Shown here: positions 1-7,102 of the stretch, in pieces
Layout: every line of letters begins with the position of its first letter
Position numbering within the stretch: position 1 is the stretch's first letter
Assembly (NCBI GenBank): GCA_011523485.1
Contig: WTGR01000667.1
Coordinates: 1 to 12,980 of the forward strand
DNA length: 12,980 nt
Origin: Acidobacteriota bacterium
GTDB taxonomy: Bacteria > Acidobacteriota > Vicinamibacteria > Vicinamibacterales > UBA8438
Direction: 5' to 3'
Notes under the pieces: model-generated
Seen by the model: the letters and a program-made list of their open reading frames with translations, nothing else
Told to the model about the DNA's origin: nothing
Database searches by the model: none
Translations under genes and position numbers: made by a program

Positions 1-145
1 TCGACTTCCGCAACGGCGTGAACAGCGTTTCTTCGAGCCGATCGAGATCGCCGGTTCCGACCGTCAGGACCAACGTGCGTCCGCCGCGTCGCGTCATTCG
101 TGTCTGCTCGCGAGGGCCGCCCGCGTGGGTGTTCTCCGGACTCAT
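1..145 (-). CDS. CARF-like CRISPR ancillary protein, N-terminus only (cut by left window edge)
   Basis: The ATG at 145 overlaps the cmr6 stop as ATGA, and 48 codons are visible before the window ends. After a polar lead (MSPENTHAGGPREQTRMTRRGGR) the frame reads TLVLTVGTGDLDRLEETLFT, then PLRKS. A hydrophobic beta-strand followed by the nucleotide-loop-like VGTGD is what I expect at the start of a CARF or other Rossmann-like CRISPR sensor, such as Csm6/Csx1-type or TIGR02710-type proteins. An internal ATG (residue 17) could also be the start. The effector domain lies outside the window, so neither the catalytic type nor the exact family can be decided. Position directly downstream of cmr6 fits a second cyclic-oligoadenylate-responsive effector. 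Confidence 0.65.
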   Translation of the reverse strand, partial: MSPENTHAGGPREQTRMTRRGGRTLVLTVGTGDLDRLEETLFTPLRKS

Positions 146-1206
146 GAGGCCGCATCCCGGCTCGCCAGACCGGCCTCGTAGATCGTCTTGGCCTTCCGCG
201 CCGCCGCGCCCTGCGGATTGTCCCACCAGCCGCGCTCCTGCCAACGGCCCTGGATTTCGGAAAACACCGCCTGCTGGAGTGACGGATCGTCCATCGACGC
301 CCACGCCTCGGCGAGCGCCTTGCCGCGCAGCGCCTGATCCGCCTGAACCCCCGGCTTGGCGGTCAATTCCGCGAGCTTGTCGTCGACCCACTTGCGGCCG
401 GGGCTCGATGCTGTGCCGGCGTCTTCACTTCCACCTGCCTCGGGGTCCGCGAACAGGCCGTAGCCGGCGCGCGTCTTCGCGCCGGCGCCGCTCGCCGTGA
501 GCGCGGAGACCAGCATCCGTTCCGCGACGTCGAGCCACTCGCCGGGCCCGCCGATCACGAAGCGGAACGCGCCCTGCACCGCCACCTGGGCATTCGGGAC
601 CGGGCTGTCGAAGTCGGTCGCCGGCGTGGCACCTTCCCGGGTGTAGTACTCGGGATGGTGCGTCGTGACGACTTCCTTGACCAGCGGCCGCTTGACGAGC
701 GGCGGCTCGGCCGAATCGGGTACCCACCAAGCGTCGTGAAAGGCGATCAGCCCCGACAATGCGTCCGGTCGGTCTTCCGTGGGCCGCGCGCCGAACAGCT
801 CGCGGAACGTGTCCCCGGTCTCGTCCAGCCGCTCGAGGGCGTGGGCCGCCACAATGCCCTTGACGCTCGATCCCGGTATGTGCGGCGTGCCGTGCGCGCG
901 GCTGATGGCGCACCCCGTCTCCAGCATGCCCCCGCCGGTGAGCCCGATGAACAGGCGGGTCCTGAGCTTCAGGTTCACGGATCGGAATCGGGCGGTGTCA
1001 GCCGTGGCCTTGGTCCACCGGTCGTAGGCGCGCCGGTAGAAGTCGCCGGCGGTGCTTGCGCAGATGCGTTCGACGTGTTCTTTCTTGACGTCCGGGTCGT
1101 CATCGTGTTCAGCCAGACCACGCTGCAGCAGCAGGCCCGGGTGCGGATCACCCGTCGCTGCTTCGTACAGGGGGCGCAGGTCGGCGCGCATCAGCTTCGT
1201 GGCCAT
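142..1206 (-). CDS. cmr6: Cmr6, type III-B RAMP subunit, with a long C-terminal extension
   Basis: Cas7-like RAMP located near the crRNA 3' side with Cmr1 in known Cmr structures; 354 aa. Key blocks are LRTRLFIGLTGGGMLETG (81-98), CAISRAHGTPHIPGSSVKG (99-117) and the terminal RAMP loop GAGAKTRAGYGLF (240-252). The conserved core therefore ends near residue 252. About 100 further residues follow: an acidic Gly/Ser linker, then a probably helical segment rich in Ala, Lys and Trp (KWVDDKLAELTAKPG, EIQGRWQERGWWDNP). This extension is longer than in typical Cmr6, to my knowledge. The ATG at 1206 is 2 bp after cmr5. The stop overlaps the ATG of the next gene as ATGA. Confidence 0.95.
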   Translation of the reverse strand: MATKLMRADLRPLYEAATGDPHPGLLLQRGLAEHDDDPDVKKEHVERICASTAGDFYRRAYDRWTKATADTARFRSVNLKLRTRLFIGLTGGGMLETGCAISRAHGTPHIPGSSVKGIVAAHALERLDETGDTFRELFGARPTEDRPDALSGLIAFHDAWWVPDSAEPPLVKRPLVKEVVTTHHPEYYTREGATPATDFDSPVPNAQVAVQGAFRFVIGGPGEWLDVAERMLVSALTASGAGAKTRAGYGLFADPEAGGSEDAGTASSPGRKWVDDKLAELTAKPGVQADQALRGKALAEAWASMDDPSLQQAVFSEIQGRWQERGWWDNPQGAAARKAKTIYEAGLASRDAAS

Positions 1207-1208
1207 CT

Positions 1209-1640
1209 CTACTGCCCCCCCGCCGACGGCGCTTCGTCGGCCGCCCGTTCACCCGTCGCGTCGACTCTCAGCACGCCCTGAACGTAGCGTTTCAGCCAGC
1301 CGCCGGCTTGCAGCGACCGGCGGGTCAGCATCAGCGTCCGCTCGAGATCGCTGTCGATGATCTCCTGGTGGAGACCGGCGCCGTCACCGGCCGTTGTCGT
1401 CTCGGTGGCCCGGAGCACGACGCGCAGGTCGTCGAGAAGACCGAGATGTTCGCGCTCGCCCTTGGCCAGCAGGAAGCCGGTCGCCTGGGCCAGCCCGTTC
1501 TCGAGAATCATGCCCGGCAGCTTGTGCGCCAGAGCCCCGTATTTCTTGTTGTCTACCCCCTGTCTGCCTCTGGTCTCATCGCGGCGGCTGGCGACGCATT
1601 CGTACGCGGCCCTGGCGACGGCGTGCGCGCGGACATTCAT
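1209..1640 (-). CDS. cmr5: Cmr5, small alpha-helical subunit of type III-B
   Basis: Small subunit (143 aa, within the usual Cmr5 size range) that lines the inner face of the Cmr complex beside the Cmr4 backbone. The diagnostic run is KKYGALAHKLPGMILENGLA, followed by QATGFLLAKG. The remainder is predicted to be mostly helical, ending with SLQAGGWLKRYVQGVLR and a short low-complexity tail. The ATG at 1640 overlaps the cmr4 stop as ATGA. The TAG stop leaves 2 bp before the cmr6 start. Cmr5 is the least conserved Cmr subunit, but the motif and its position between cmr4 and cmr6 make the call secure. Confidence 0.92.
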   Translation of the reverse strand: MNVRAHAVARAAYECVASRRDETRGRQGVDNKKYGALAHKLPGMILENGLAQATGFLLAKGEREHLGLLDDLRVVLRATETTTAGDGAGLHQEIIDSDLERTLMLTRRSLQAGGWLKRYVQGVLRVDATGERAADEAPSAGGQ

Positions 1641-2521
1641 GCCGGCGCCCCTTCGGTGAGAAATCGGACCAGGCCGCTACCGACGCCGGCGTCGCCGCCG
1701 AGCTGCAGCAACTCGTCGTCCGGCACCGTCCGCGCGAGGTCGTCCGCGGTGCGCGGGTCGTCCTCCTTGCTGGAACCAGCCACGGCGAAGACGCCCCAGA
1801 GCACCGTCTCGGCGGGCAGATGTTCCTCGTACCAGAGTGCGCCCCTGGCTACCGTACCGGTCTTGGGATCGAGGCGGATGCGGGCACGGACGTCGGTAGC
1901 GGTCTCGGCGAGGAAGCTCATGACGTCGTCGGAGACGAGGGCAAGGCGGGCGACAACGTCGGTCTGGGCGTCGTCGTCTCCGGGGTGCACCGCGCGGGCG
2001 ATGCGCTGCGCCCACGGCACGAGCGCGTCATCCGTGTGCGCCTGGAGATCGAGGTCCTCCAAGACCAGCTTCCGGCTCTTCGATTCGACGAGATTCACCG
2101 ATTGCGGCGTGACCCGCGCAGCGCCCTTGTCGGGCTCTCTCGGCAGTGCCGGTGGAGACGCGCCGGCGCGTTCCAGGTCCCGCTTGTGGCGGCGCAGGAT
2201 GAACGGACACGTGACGAAGCTGACGACGCCGGCGAGACACCGCACCGGCAGGGCCAACAAGTGCGCGTCACCTATGGACAGGGCGCCCGCGAAAGCACCC
2301 TGGTCGCTGCGGATGGTCCGGGGGCCGAACAGCGTCTCCGCGTCGGCGCCGGGGCGCTTGGTGACCTGCTCGCGCAGGACGCCGCGCAGGGACGAGCCGG
2401 GAACGATCGGAAGCTGCGTCGCCCGCGCCCGGGCAATGGGGAGGTCGACGACGCCGGCGGAACGACCGGTGCCGCAGTGCAGCGCGGAGAGCGCGTGGAG
2501 ATGGAACAGTCTCGCTTGCAT
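1637..2521 (-). CDS. cmr4: Cmr4, Cas7-like backbone subunit and target-RNA ribonuclease of type III-B
   Basis: Repeated backbone subunit that cuts bound target RNA at 6-nt intervals in characterised Cmr complexes. Starting from the ATG at 2521 (GAGGA 6 nt upstream, 17 bp after cmr3) the product is 294 aa. The N-terminus reads LFHLHALSALHCGTG (residues 5-19), then VVDLPIARARATQLPIVPG (24-42) and SSLRGVLRE, the classic Cmr4 pattern. The aspartate in VVDLPI is residue 26, matching the catalytic Asp of known Cmr4 proteins, so the slicer activity looks intact. The frame is open beyond this start, but that upstream part only shadows cmr3. The stop overlaps the cmr5 ATG as ATGA. Confidence 0.95.
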   Translation of the reverse strand: MQARLFHLHALSALHCGTGRSAGVVDLPIARARATQLPIVPGSSLRGVLREQVTKRPGADAETLFGPRTIRSDQGAFAGALSIGDAHLLALPVRCLAGVVSFVTCPFILRRHKRDLERAGASPPALPREPDKGAARVTPQSVNLVESKSRKLVLEDLDLQAHTDDALVPWAQRIARAVHPGDDDAQTDVVARLALVSDDVMSFLAETATDVRARIRLDPKTGTVARGALWYEEHLPAETVLWGVFAVAGSSKEDDPRTADDLARTVPDDELLQLGGDAGVGSGLVRFLTEGAPA

Positions 2522-2527
2522 GAATCG

Positions 2528-2532
2528 TCCTC
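2528..2532 (-). promoter_or_regulatory. Ribosome binding site that fixes the cmr4 start
   Basis: GAGGA lies 6 nt before the ATG at 2521, in the 17-bp gap after cmr3. The reading frame is open much further upstream (to at least 2953) but that part overlaps cmr3 and shows no Cmr4 similarity. Confidence 0.65.
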
Positions 2533-2538
2533 GGGGTT

Positions 2539-3957
2539 TTACTTGTGGGTGGTGTTGCCAGACCGGGTGTCGTCGGTCGGCGGCGTCCACGGACCTGGCA
2601 GCGCCAAGCCGAACCCGTCGAGCCGATCCTGCGGCTTGTCGCAGACGCTGGCCAGCCAGAGGGCCGCCAGTGCTCCCTTGTCGCAGGCGCCGAGCACGTC
2701 GAACCAGTAGGTAGCGCCGGCCGGGACCAGCTTCCGCGTGGGCCGGGGCTGACGCTGCGCGAGATCCCAGCCGGAGTGCGGTTGCCACCGCTCTACCGCG
2801 GCGCCGCGCAGACGCAGTCCCAATCCCGGCGACTCGGGCGGACTGCCGGAAAGCGTATCGTCCAGCCAGCCCGGCCGGTAGCCGGCGCAGAAGACACCGG
2901 GCGTGAGCAAGGTCAGGCAAAGCCCGCCGGCGCTGCGAATGCGCTCCAGCCACCCGTCCGGGGGCGCCGGCCAGCGGTCCTCCGGCTCGGGCTCCAGGGC
3001 AGCGAGCCGGCGCTTGCCGCCCAGATGCACCAGCGCAGGCGCCACTGCCTCTGCGCAGCGGATCAGCACGCGAAGGCCGCTGGACGACGCACTGTCCGCG
3101 TCGCTCGCGCCGGCCCAGGAGGCGGCTTCTTGGGCGGGACCGTGAGCTGCCTCTGTCCGTCCTGCTGAGCGGGTTCGGAACGCCGCCGGCGCTACGTCGA
3201 GATCCAGTCCCTCGGTTTCGTACAGTGCGCCGGCTGCCGCGGTTCCGGTGGACGGATCGATGGACACGTGTGTCCTTCGATCACCCTTCGGAGGTGACCA
3301 GCCGTTCCGCCAGAGCCGATCGATGGACACGTCCCCTCCCTCGCGAAAGGCCAGCAGGTCCTCCCACGACCACCACGCCGGACCATCACCGGGCTTGCCT
3401 GCCAGTTGCTCCGTCAACTGCACGGGCAGGAGTCCCGCGGGCAGATCGGCGCCGCAGCCGCGGCCGAACGCTTGGGGTCGTGCACGCACGCAGCGTGGCG
3501 ACTCGTCCTTGCCCTCGCCGCGACCGAAGTACAGCGCGTCGGCCGGCTTCGGCGCCAGAACCCGGCCGTCGTTCCGGACCAGCAGCGGGCCGGCCACGGC
3601 GAGCTGCGCGAGCTCGGGGCCGAAGGGTCGATCTGTGGCGCGCGCCCATGCCGTGCGCAGACACCCGGCGACGGTCGACGGGGGAGGAAACTGCGCCGGG
3701 TCGGCATCGGTATGGGCGTTCATGGGACGGGCGGAACGTACGATGATCGGCGCGAGGGGATCCAGGCTCACGATCCTGCCCGTCCGGGGTCTGGCCGGTT
3801 CACGAGGCACGGGCGGCGCGTGAACGGTCCCCCCCTGCGGCGCACTTGCCGACTGCGGCTGACTCGTTGCCTGTGGCGTTTCATTCCGGGCCTTCTTGCG
3901 GTAGCGGAACGGCGGACGTTTCCGCTTGCCTTTCTTCTTCCTGTTCGACGGAGTCAT
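2539..3957 (-). CDS. cmr3: Cmr3, type III-B Cas5-like subunit binding the crRNA 5' handle, with a basic N-terminal extension
   Basis: Cas5-like RAMP that, in known Cmr complexes, holds the crRNA 5' tag and contacts Cas10. The conserved core begins near residue 61: RIVSLDPLAPIIVRSARPM (61-79), then FPPPSTVAGCLRTAW (90-104), DALYFG, and later GTAAAGALYETEGLDLDV, which match Cmr3. Before the core lie about 60 extra residues. The first 24 are densely basic (KKKGKRKR and RYRKKAR), followed by a Gln/Ser/Pro/Ala-rich stretch. The ATG at 3957 has GGGAG 7 nt upstream and sits 2 bp after the cas10 stop. I see no better internal start, so the extension is probably real. cmr4 follows after 17 bp. Total length is 472 aa, longer than usual because of the tail. 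Confidence 0.93.
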   Translation of the reverse strand: MTPSNRKKKGKRKRPPFRYRKKARNETPQATSQPQSASAPQGGTVHAPPVPREPARPRTGRIVSLDPLAPIIVRSARPMNAHTDADPAQFPPPSTVAGCLRTAWARATDRPFGPELAQLAVAGPLLVRNDGRVLAPKPADALYFGRGEGKDESPRCVRARPQAFGRGCGADLPAGLLPVQLTEQLAGKPGDGPAWWSWEDLLAFREGGDVSIDRLWRNGWSPPKGDRRTHVSIDPSTGTAAAGALYETEGLDLDVAPAAFRTRSAGRTEAAHGPAQEAASWAGASDADSASSSGLRVLIRCAEAVAPALVHLGGKRRLAALEPEPEDRWPAPPDGWLERIRSAGGLCLTLLTPGVFCAGYRPGWLDDTLSGSPPESPGLGLRLRGAAVERWQPHSGWDLAQRQPRPTRKLVPAGATYWFDVLGACDKGALAALWLASVCDKPQDRLDGFGLALPGPWTPPTDDTRSGNTTHK

Positions 3958-3959
3958 GA

Positions 3960-5816
3960 TCAGTCTCCCAGGTCGCTGGCCGTGCGGGCCGAGAGCCAGC
4001 GCGCGATGATCAGGGCGTCGGCCAGTTCGTCCAGTGGTTGGCCGTCGGCCGTATCGACGATGCCGGCCCGATTGCGAATCAGGGTCCGCAGTTCCCCGGG
4101 AATGGCTTCGGATCCTCCGCCGCGGCGCGCTCGATCGAGCAGGCGGTCAACCTCGGCGTTCCGCATGCCGCGTGCGGTCTCGTCGCCGCTGTCGGGTAGC
4201 CGGGCCAAGCGTCGACCGATGTCTCGCAGGTCGTACGCGGCGCGCGTCGGCAATTCACCTCTGCGGTACGCGCCGGTGAACCGGTCCAGCGCCGCGAACG
4301 CCTGCTGGTCTGTCCACTGCGCGCGCCAGTGGAGTTCCGCGCCCGAGCGGATCCTGAGCAGAATCGCCAACGCATTGCGTCGGTTGCGCGGGGTGAGCGC
4401 GGCGTCACCTTTCGCCTGCTGTTCCGCGCGGTCGGCGAGCGCTCGCAATGCGCCCAAGGGCTCGATGACGTAGCCGATGCCGAGGCCGACAGAGAGGGTG
4501 GGGCGCTCGTCGTCGTCAAGCTCCATGCGTTCAGCGATTCCGCTCAGGTGTTCCCAGAACGCCCGGGCCAGAGCGCCGGCGCAGTCCCGCGCCCGTTCCA
4601 GCGAAAGGAGCGCCAGAACGTCGTCTCCCCCGGCGTAGATGGCGTGGCCTCGATGAGTGCGCACGATGCCGCGCACGCTCGACGCGAAGCCCTGCAGCGC
4701 GCGCGAGATATCCCGTGATGCCTGGGCGCTCCGGGCGCGCGACAACAGTTGACCCATGCGGTCGCCGTCGGCCTTCAGGATCGCGGCGTACGGTACGGGG
4801 GTTCCGACCGGCAGTCCGGTGTCCGTCCGCTCCCCGCTGATCTCCGTAAGGCATTGCCTGAACGCCTCAAGCGCGTGATTCCCGTTTGAACCGGCTCGAC
4901 TCGCCGGTTGTCTACGCTCCTGCGTCAACTCGGCTTCCAGCCGGGACGGATACAGGAGATGCCCGTCGAACGGCAGCGCGGCATAGGTGTCGCCGTTGCC
5001 ATGGGCGCGGGTTGCGTGACCCGCGGCAACGAGGGGCTCGTACGCTTCGTGCAAACGTTGCTGCTGGCCGCGCGTGAGCTGCTCTATCCACGAATCCGCG
5101 GCGATACGCGGCAGGGCGGTGAACTGATCCGTGTCGCCGGCCAGGCGCTTGATGACCCCGAGCGCGTCGAGCTGTTCGCCGGGCGAGAGTCGGAGCTTCA
5201 CGCGGGCGGGACTTTCCGCCGGCCAGTCGGGTAGCACGGTCTCGCGCGCACCGTCGAGCGACGATTTCGGCAGTCCCGGGCCGGTCAAGGGGCGGCACGG
5301 CTGGAAATCGCGGGTGGCCTTGCGTGCGTTGAGGACTCCTCCGAGGCGCCGGGCGGCATCCTCGTAGCCGTCATTCCCGTCCGTGATCTCTACCCAGGCC
5401 GCGAAACTCTCGAGGATGTCGTCGATCTGCGCGCGCCAGACCTCCTCGCGCAGCGGACATCCAAGCCGCTTGCGCGACCCCTCGCCGAGTTCCGTCACGC
5501 GCTCCATTGCCGCAGATTTCGCTTCGTTGCACAGCGCGGAGACCGCATCGGCGTTGTCGAGCGCGACCTCGGCCCGCAGGACATTCGCAATGTTCGCGTC
5601 CTCGCGCGGCGCGTCCTGCGGTTCCAGATCCTCGTCGGGATTGTCCGGGCAGGGGAAGATCAAGCATTCCGGATGCCGTTCGTGGAGTGCTCGCGCAGCG
5701 GCGCGTGCGGCCTCCGACAGCAGCCACGAGCCGCCCCAGAGGTCGCGCGTGCGGCGCGCGTCGGCGATCAGACTCTGCACCGGTCCCAGCGACAGCGTGA
5801 CGAGGAAGCGCGGCAT
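3960..5816 (-). CDS. cas10: Cas10 (Cmr2), type III-B large subunit; cyclic oligoadenylate synthetase, HD domain absent
   Basis: Signature subunit of the Cmr complex, 618 aa. It opens at once with the Cmr2 block LVTLSLGPVQSLIADARRTR (residues 5-24) and LWGGSWLLSEAARA, the first palm-like domain. A region with CRPLTGPGLP (174-183) follows, then LKADGDRMGQLL (347-358) and the cyclase motif AGGDDVLALL, with GGDD at 396-399 (bases 4631-4620). By family knowledge, target RNA binding triggers conversion of ATP to cyclic oligoadenylates at this site. No N-terminal HD phosphohydrolase domain precedes the palm, so the single-stranded DNase activity of many Cas10 proteins is probably missing. The start is fixed by GAGGAGGA and a TGATG overlap with cmr1; upstream in-frame ATGs fall inside cmr1. 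cmr3 follows after a 2-bp gap. Confidence 0.96.
   Translation of the reverse strand: MPRFLVTLSLGPVQSLIADARRTRDLWGGSWLLSEAARAAARALHERHPECLIFPCPDNPDEDLEPQDAPREDANIANVLRAEVALDNADAVSALCNEAKSAAMERVTELGEGSRKRLGCPLREEVWRAQIDDILESFAAWVEITDGNDGYEDAARRLGGVLNARKATRDFQPCRPLTGPGLPKSSLDGARETVLPDWPAESPARVKLRLSPGEQLDALGVIKRLAGDTDQFTALPRIAADSWIEQLTRGQQQRLHEAYEPLVAAGHATRAHGNGDTYAALPFDGHLLYPSRLEAELTQERRQPASRAGSNGNHALEAFRQCLTEISGERTDTGLPVGTPVPYAAILKADGDRMGQLLSRARSAQASRDISRALQGFASSVRGIVRTHRGHAIYAGGDDVLALLSLERARDCAGALARAFWEHLSGIAERMELDDDERPTLSVGLGIGYVIEPLGALRALADRAEQQAKGDAALTPRNRRNALAILLRIRSGAELHWRAQWTDQQAFAALDRFTGAYRRGELPTRAAYDLRDIGRRLARLPDSGDETARGMRNAEVDRLLDRARRGGGSEAIPGELRTLIRNRAGIVDTADGQPLDELADALIIARWLSARTASDLGD
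3965..3969 (-). promoter_or_regulatory. Ribosome binding site for cmr3
   Basis: GGGAG sits 7 nt before the ATG at 3957, within the last codons of cas10. It supports the far-upstream cmr3 start and therefore the reality of the basic N-terminal extension of Cmr3. Confidence 0.55.
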
Positions 5817-7102
5817 CAGCGTCCTCCTCGACCCCGGCCGCCACGCCCGTGGTGCTCGCGGGCGTGGTGCTCGAAGTAGTGCAGGAAGGCCGTCAGGGCA
5901 TCGGAGCCGCGGCCCTGCATCGGAGGGACCAAGGCGGCCTGTTTCTCCTGCTCGCCGGAGTTCGTCGGCCACGCGGGGCCCACCCGATCGGAGTCGAGAT
6001 CCACCGAGACGCTGACGCGCTGTTCCCAGCCCGGGAGCAGCAGCGCGAGAGGGCGATACTGCGTGCCGTCGAAATAGGGCCGCAGAATCATCGGGCTCGC
6101 CATGCGGTCTCGCTGGACGGGACGCTGCCGCTCGTCGACGGTGTCAGTCGGCTCGAGTGTCAGGCTCTTGCCCCCCTGTCCCCGTGGGTCTCCCCGATTG
6201 CTGTCCTTGAACTGGAACACGATCGGCAGCCCGAACGCCGCACGCGGGAAAAAACCGCTTGCGGGGTGCTTCGGCTCGTGTCCCGGTGCGTGAGCGTTGG
6301 TGCGGCGCCGGATCGTATCCGGCTCCGGCCAACGGCTGCGCCCCGGATGCCGCCCGCGGCCGGGGTTGCGTCCCACGTCCTCGCCCTGTCGGAAGTACTC
6401 CAGTGCTTCGACAGCGTTCTTCCAGGCGTCTAGCGCTCTATTCGGCCGGGCGCGGAGCTCCATCCGGCCTCCCCGCGATTCCACCTCCTCCCGCGACACG
6501 GGCTGGAGAGAGACGTCAGGGCTGGTCACCTGCACCGCTCCAAGCCCGCGGCGGGTGCGCGCGCCGACGCCTCCGAAGCTCGCCCACCAGCGCAGCGCCT
6601 CGATGACCTGCTTGAACTGGGCATCGTCGGCCGCCTTCGAGAAGCGCAACGTCAGTGTGAACTCGTAGCCGGCGTCGAGGAGGCGGGGGGGATCCGCGCC
6701 GGGGTCGAGAATCAGGGCGTAACGCGGAGTGCCGGGTTGAGACTTCCAACCGACCATCTCGTCCGGTCCGACCGGCCTGCCGCCGACCTGGAGCGTCACC
6801 TTGCTGGCACGCGGTCCGGTTCCGGAGATGCCGCCCCACAGCTCGGCCTCCGCGGCGAACAATTCCTGTGGATGAAGGCCGCCGTCGTTCAGCAGACGCC
6901 ACCAGAACCGCAACTGCCCCCGAATCGCACTCGCGCGGATCGGCATGGCGCGGTCCACCTCGCCGGGTGTTGCCCCGCCACCGTACATGGGCGTCATCAG
7001 CTTGCACTTCACGATCACCGGGGCAGGGGCAGCCGATGGTCGCGCAGCATCCCAGGCGGCGAGAGCGTCTTCGGGGCGAACCGCCGGGTTCGGTCTTCTC
7101 AT
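5816..7102 (-). CDS. cmr1: Cmr1, type III-B RAMP subunit capping the 3' end of the complex
   Basis: RAMP protein of the Cmr effector complex, 428 aa. The N-terminal domain shows the Cmr1 hallmarks TPMYGGGATPGE (37-48) and IRASAIRGQLRFWWRLL (55-71), then ELFAAEAELWGG and SKVTLQVGG. A glycine-rich RAMP loop, GGVGARTRRGLGAVQV, follows at about 177-192. The second half has SRWPEPDTIRRR, then FFPRAAFGLPIVFQFKD and RMASPMILRPY, all typical of Cmr1. In known Cmr complexes this subunit sits at the crRNA 3' side and helps bind target RNA. The start is the ATG at 7102, which overlaps the preceding small ORF by ATGA, with AGGAG 10 nt upstream. The stop and the cas10 start share a base (TGATG). The last residues form an odd His- and Arg/Gly-rich tail (about 412-428). 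Confidence 0.95.
   Translation of the reverse strand: MRRPNPAVRPEDALAAWDAARPSAAPAPVIVKCKLMTPMYGGGATPGEVDRAMPIRASAIRGQLRFWWRLLNDGGLHPQELFAAEAELWGGISGTGPRASKVTLQVGGRPVGPDEMVGWKSQPGTPRYALILDPGADPPRLLDAGYEFTLTLRFSKAADDAQFKQVIEALRWWASFGGVGARTRRGLGAVQVTSPDVSLQPVSREEVESRGGRMELRARPNRALDAWKNAVEALEYFRQGEDVGRNPGRGRHPGRSRWPEPDTIRRRTNAHAPGHEPKHPASGFFPRAAFGLPIVFQFKDSNRGDPRGQGGKSLTLEPTDTVDERQRPVQRDRMASPMILRPYFDGTQYRPLALLLPGWEQRVSVSVDLDSDRVGPAWPTNSGEQEKQAALVPPMQGRGSDALTAFLHYFEHHAREHHGRGGRGRGGR
5822..5829 (-). promoter_or_regulatory. Ribosome binding site that fixes the cas10 start
   Basis: GAGGAGGA lies 5 nt before the ATG at 5816. This strong site, together with the TGATG junction with cmr1, shows that Cas10 begins at 5816 and not at in-frame ATGs further upstream (for example 5972) that lie inside cmr1. 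Confidence 0.75.

Noticed and set aside
1308..2714. Long plus-strand open frame of 468 codons opposite cmr3, cmr4 and cmr5
   Set aside because: It is Arg/Ser/Ala/Pro-rich with no recognisable domain and lies antisense to three well-identified Cmr genes. Such frames are expected by-products of high-GC coding DNA.
2522..2953. In-frame upstream extension of cmr4 by 144 residues
   Set aside because: It overlaps cmr3 in a different frame. The Cmr4 N-terminal motif, with Asp at residue 26, only fits a start at 2521.
5817..5972. In-frame upstream extension of cas10 by 52 residues
   Set aside because: It lies inside cmr1, is Arg/Pro-rich and has no HD-like motif, while the ATG at 5816 has an excellent ribosome site and TGATG coupling.
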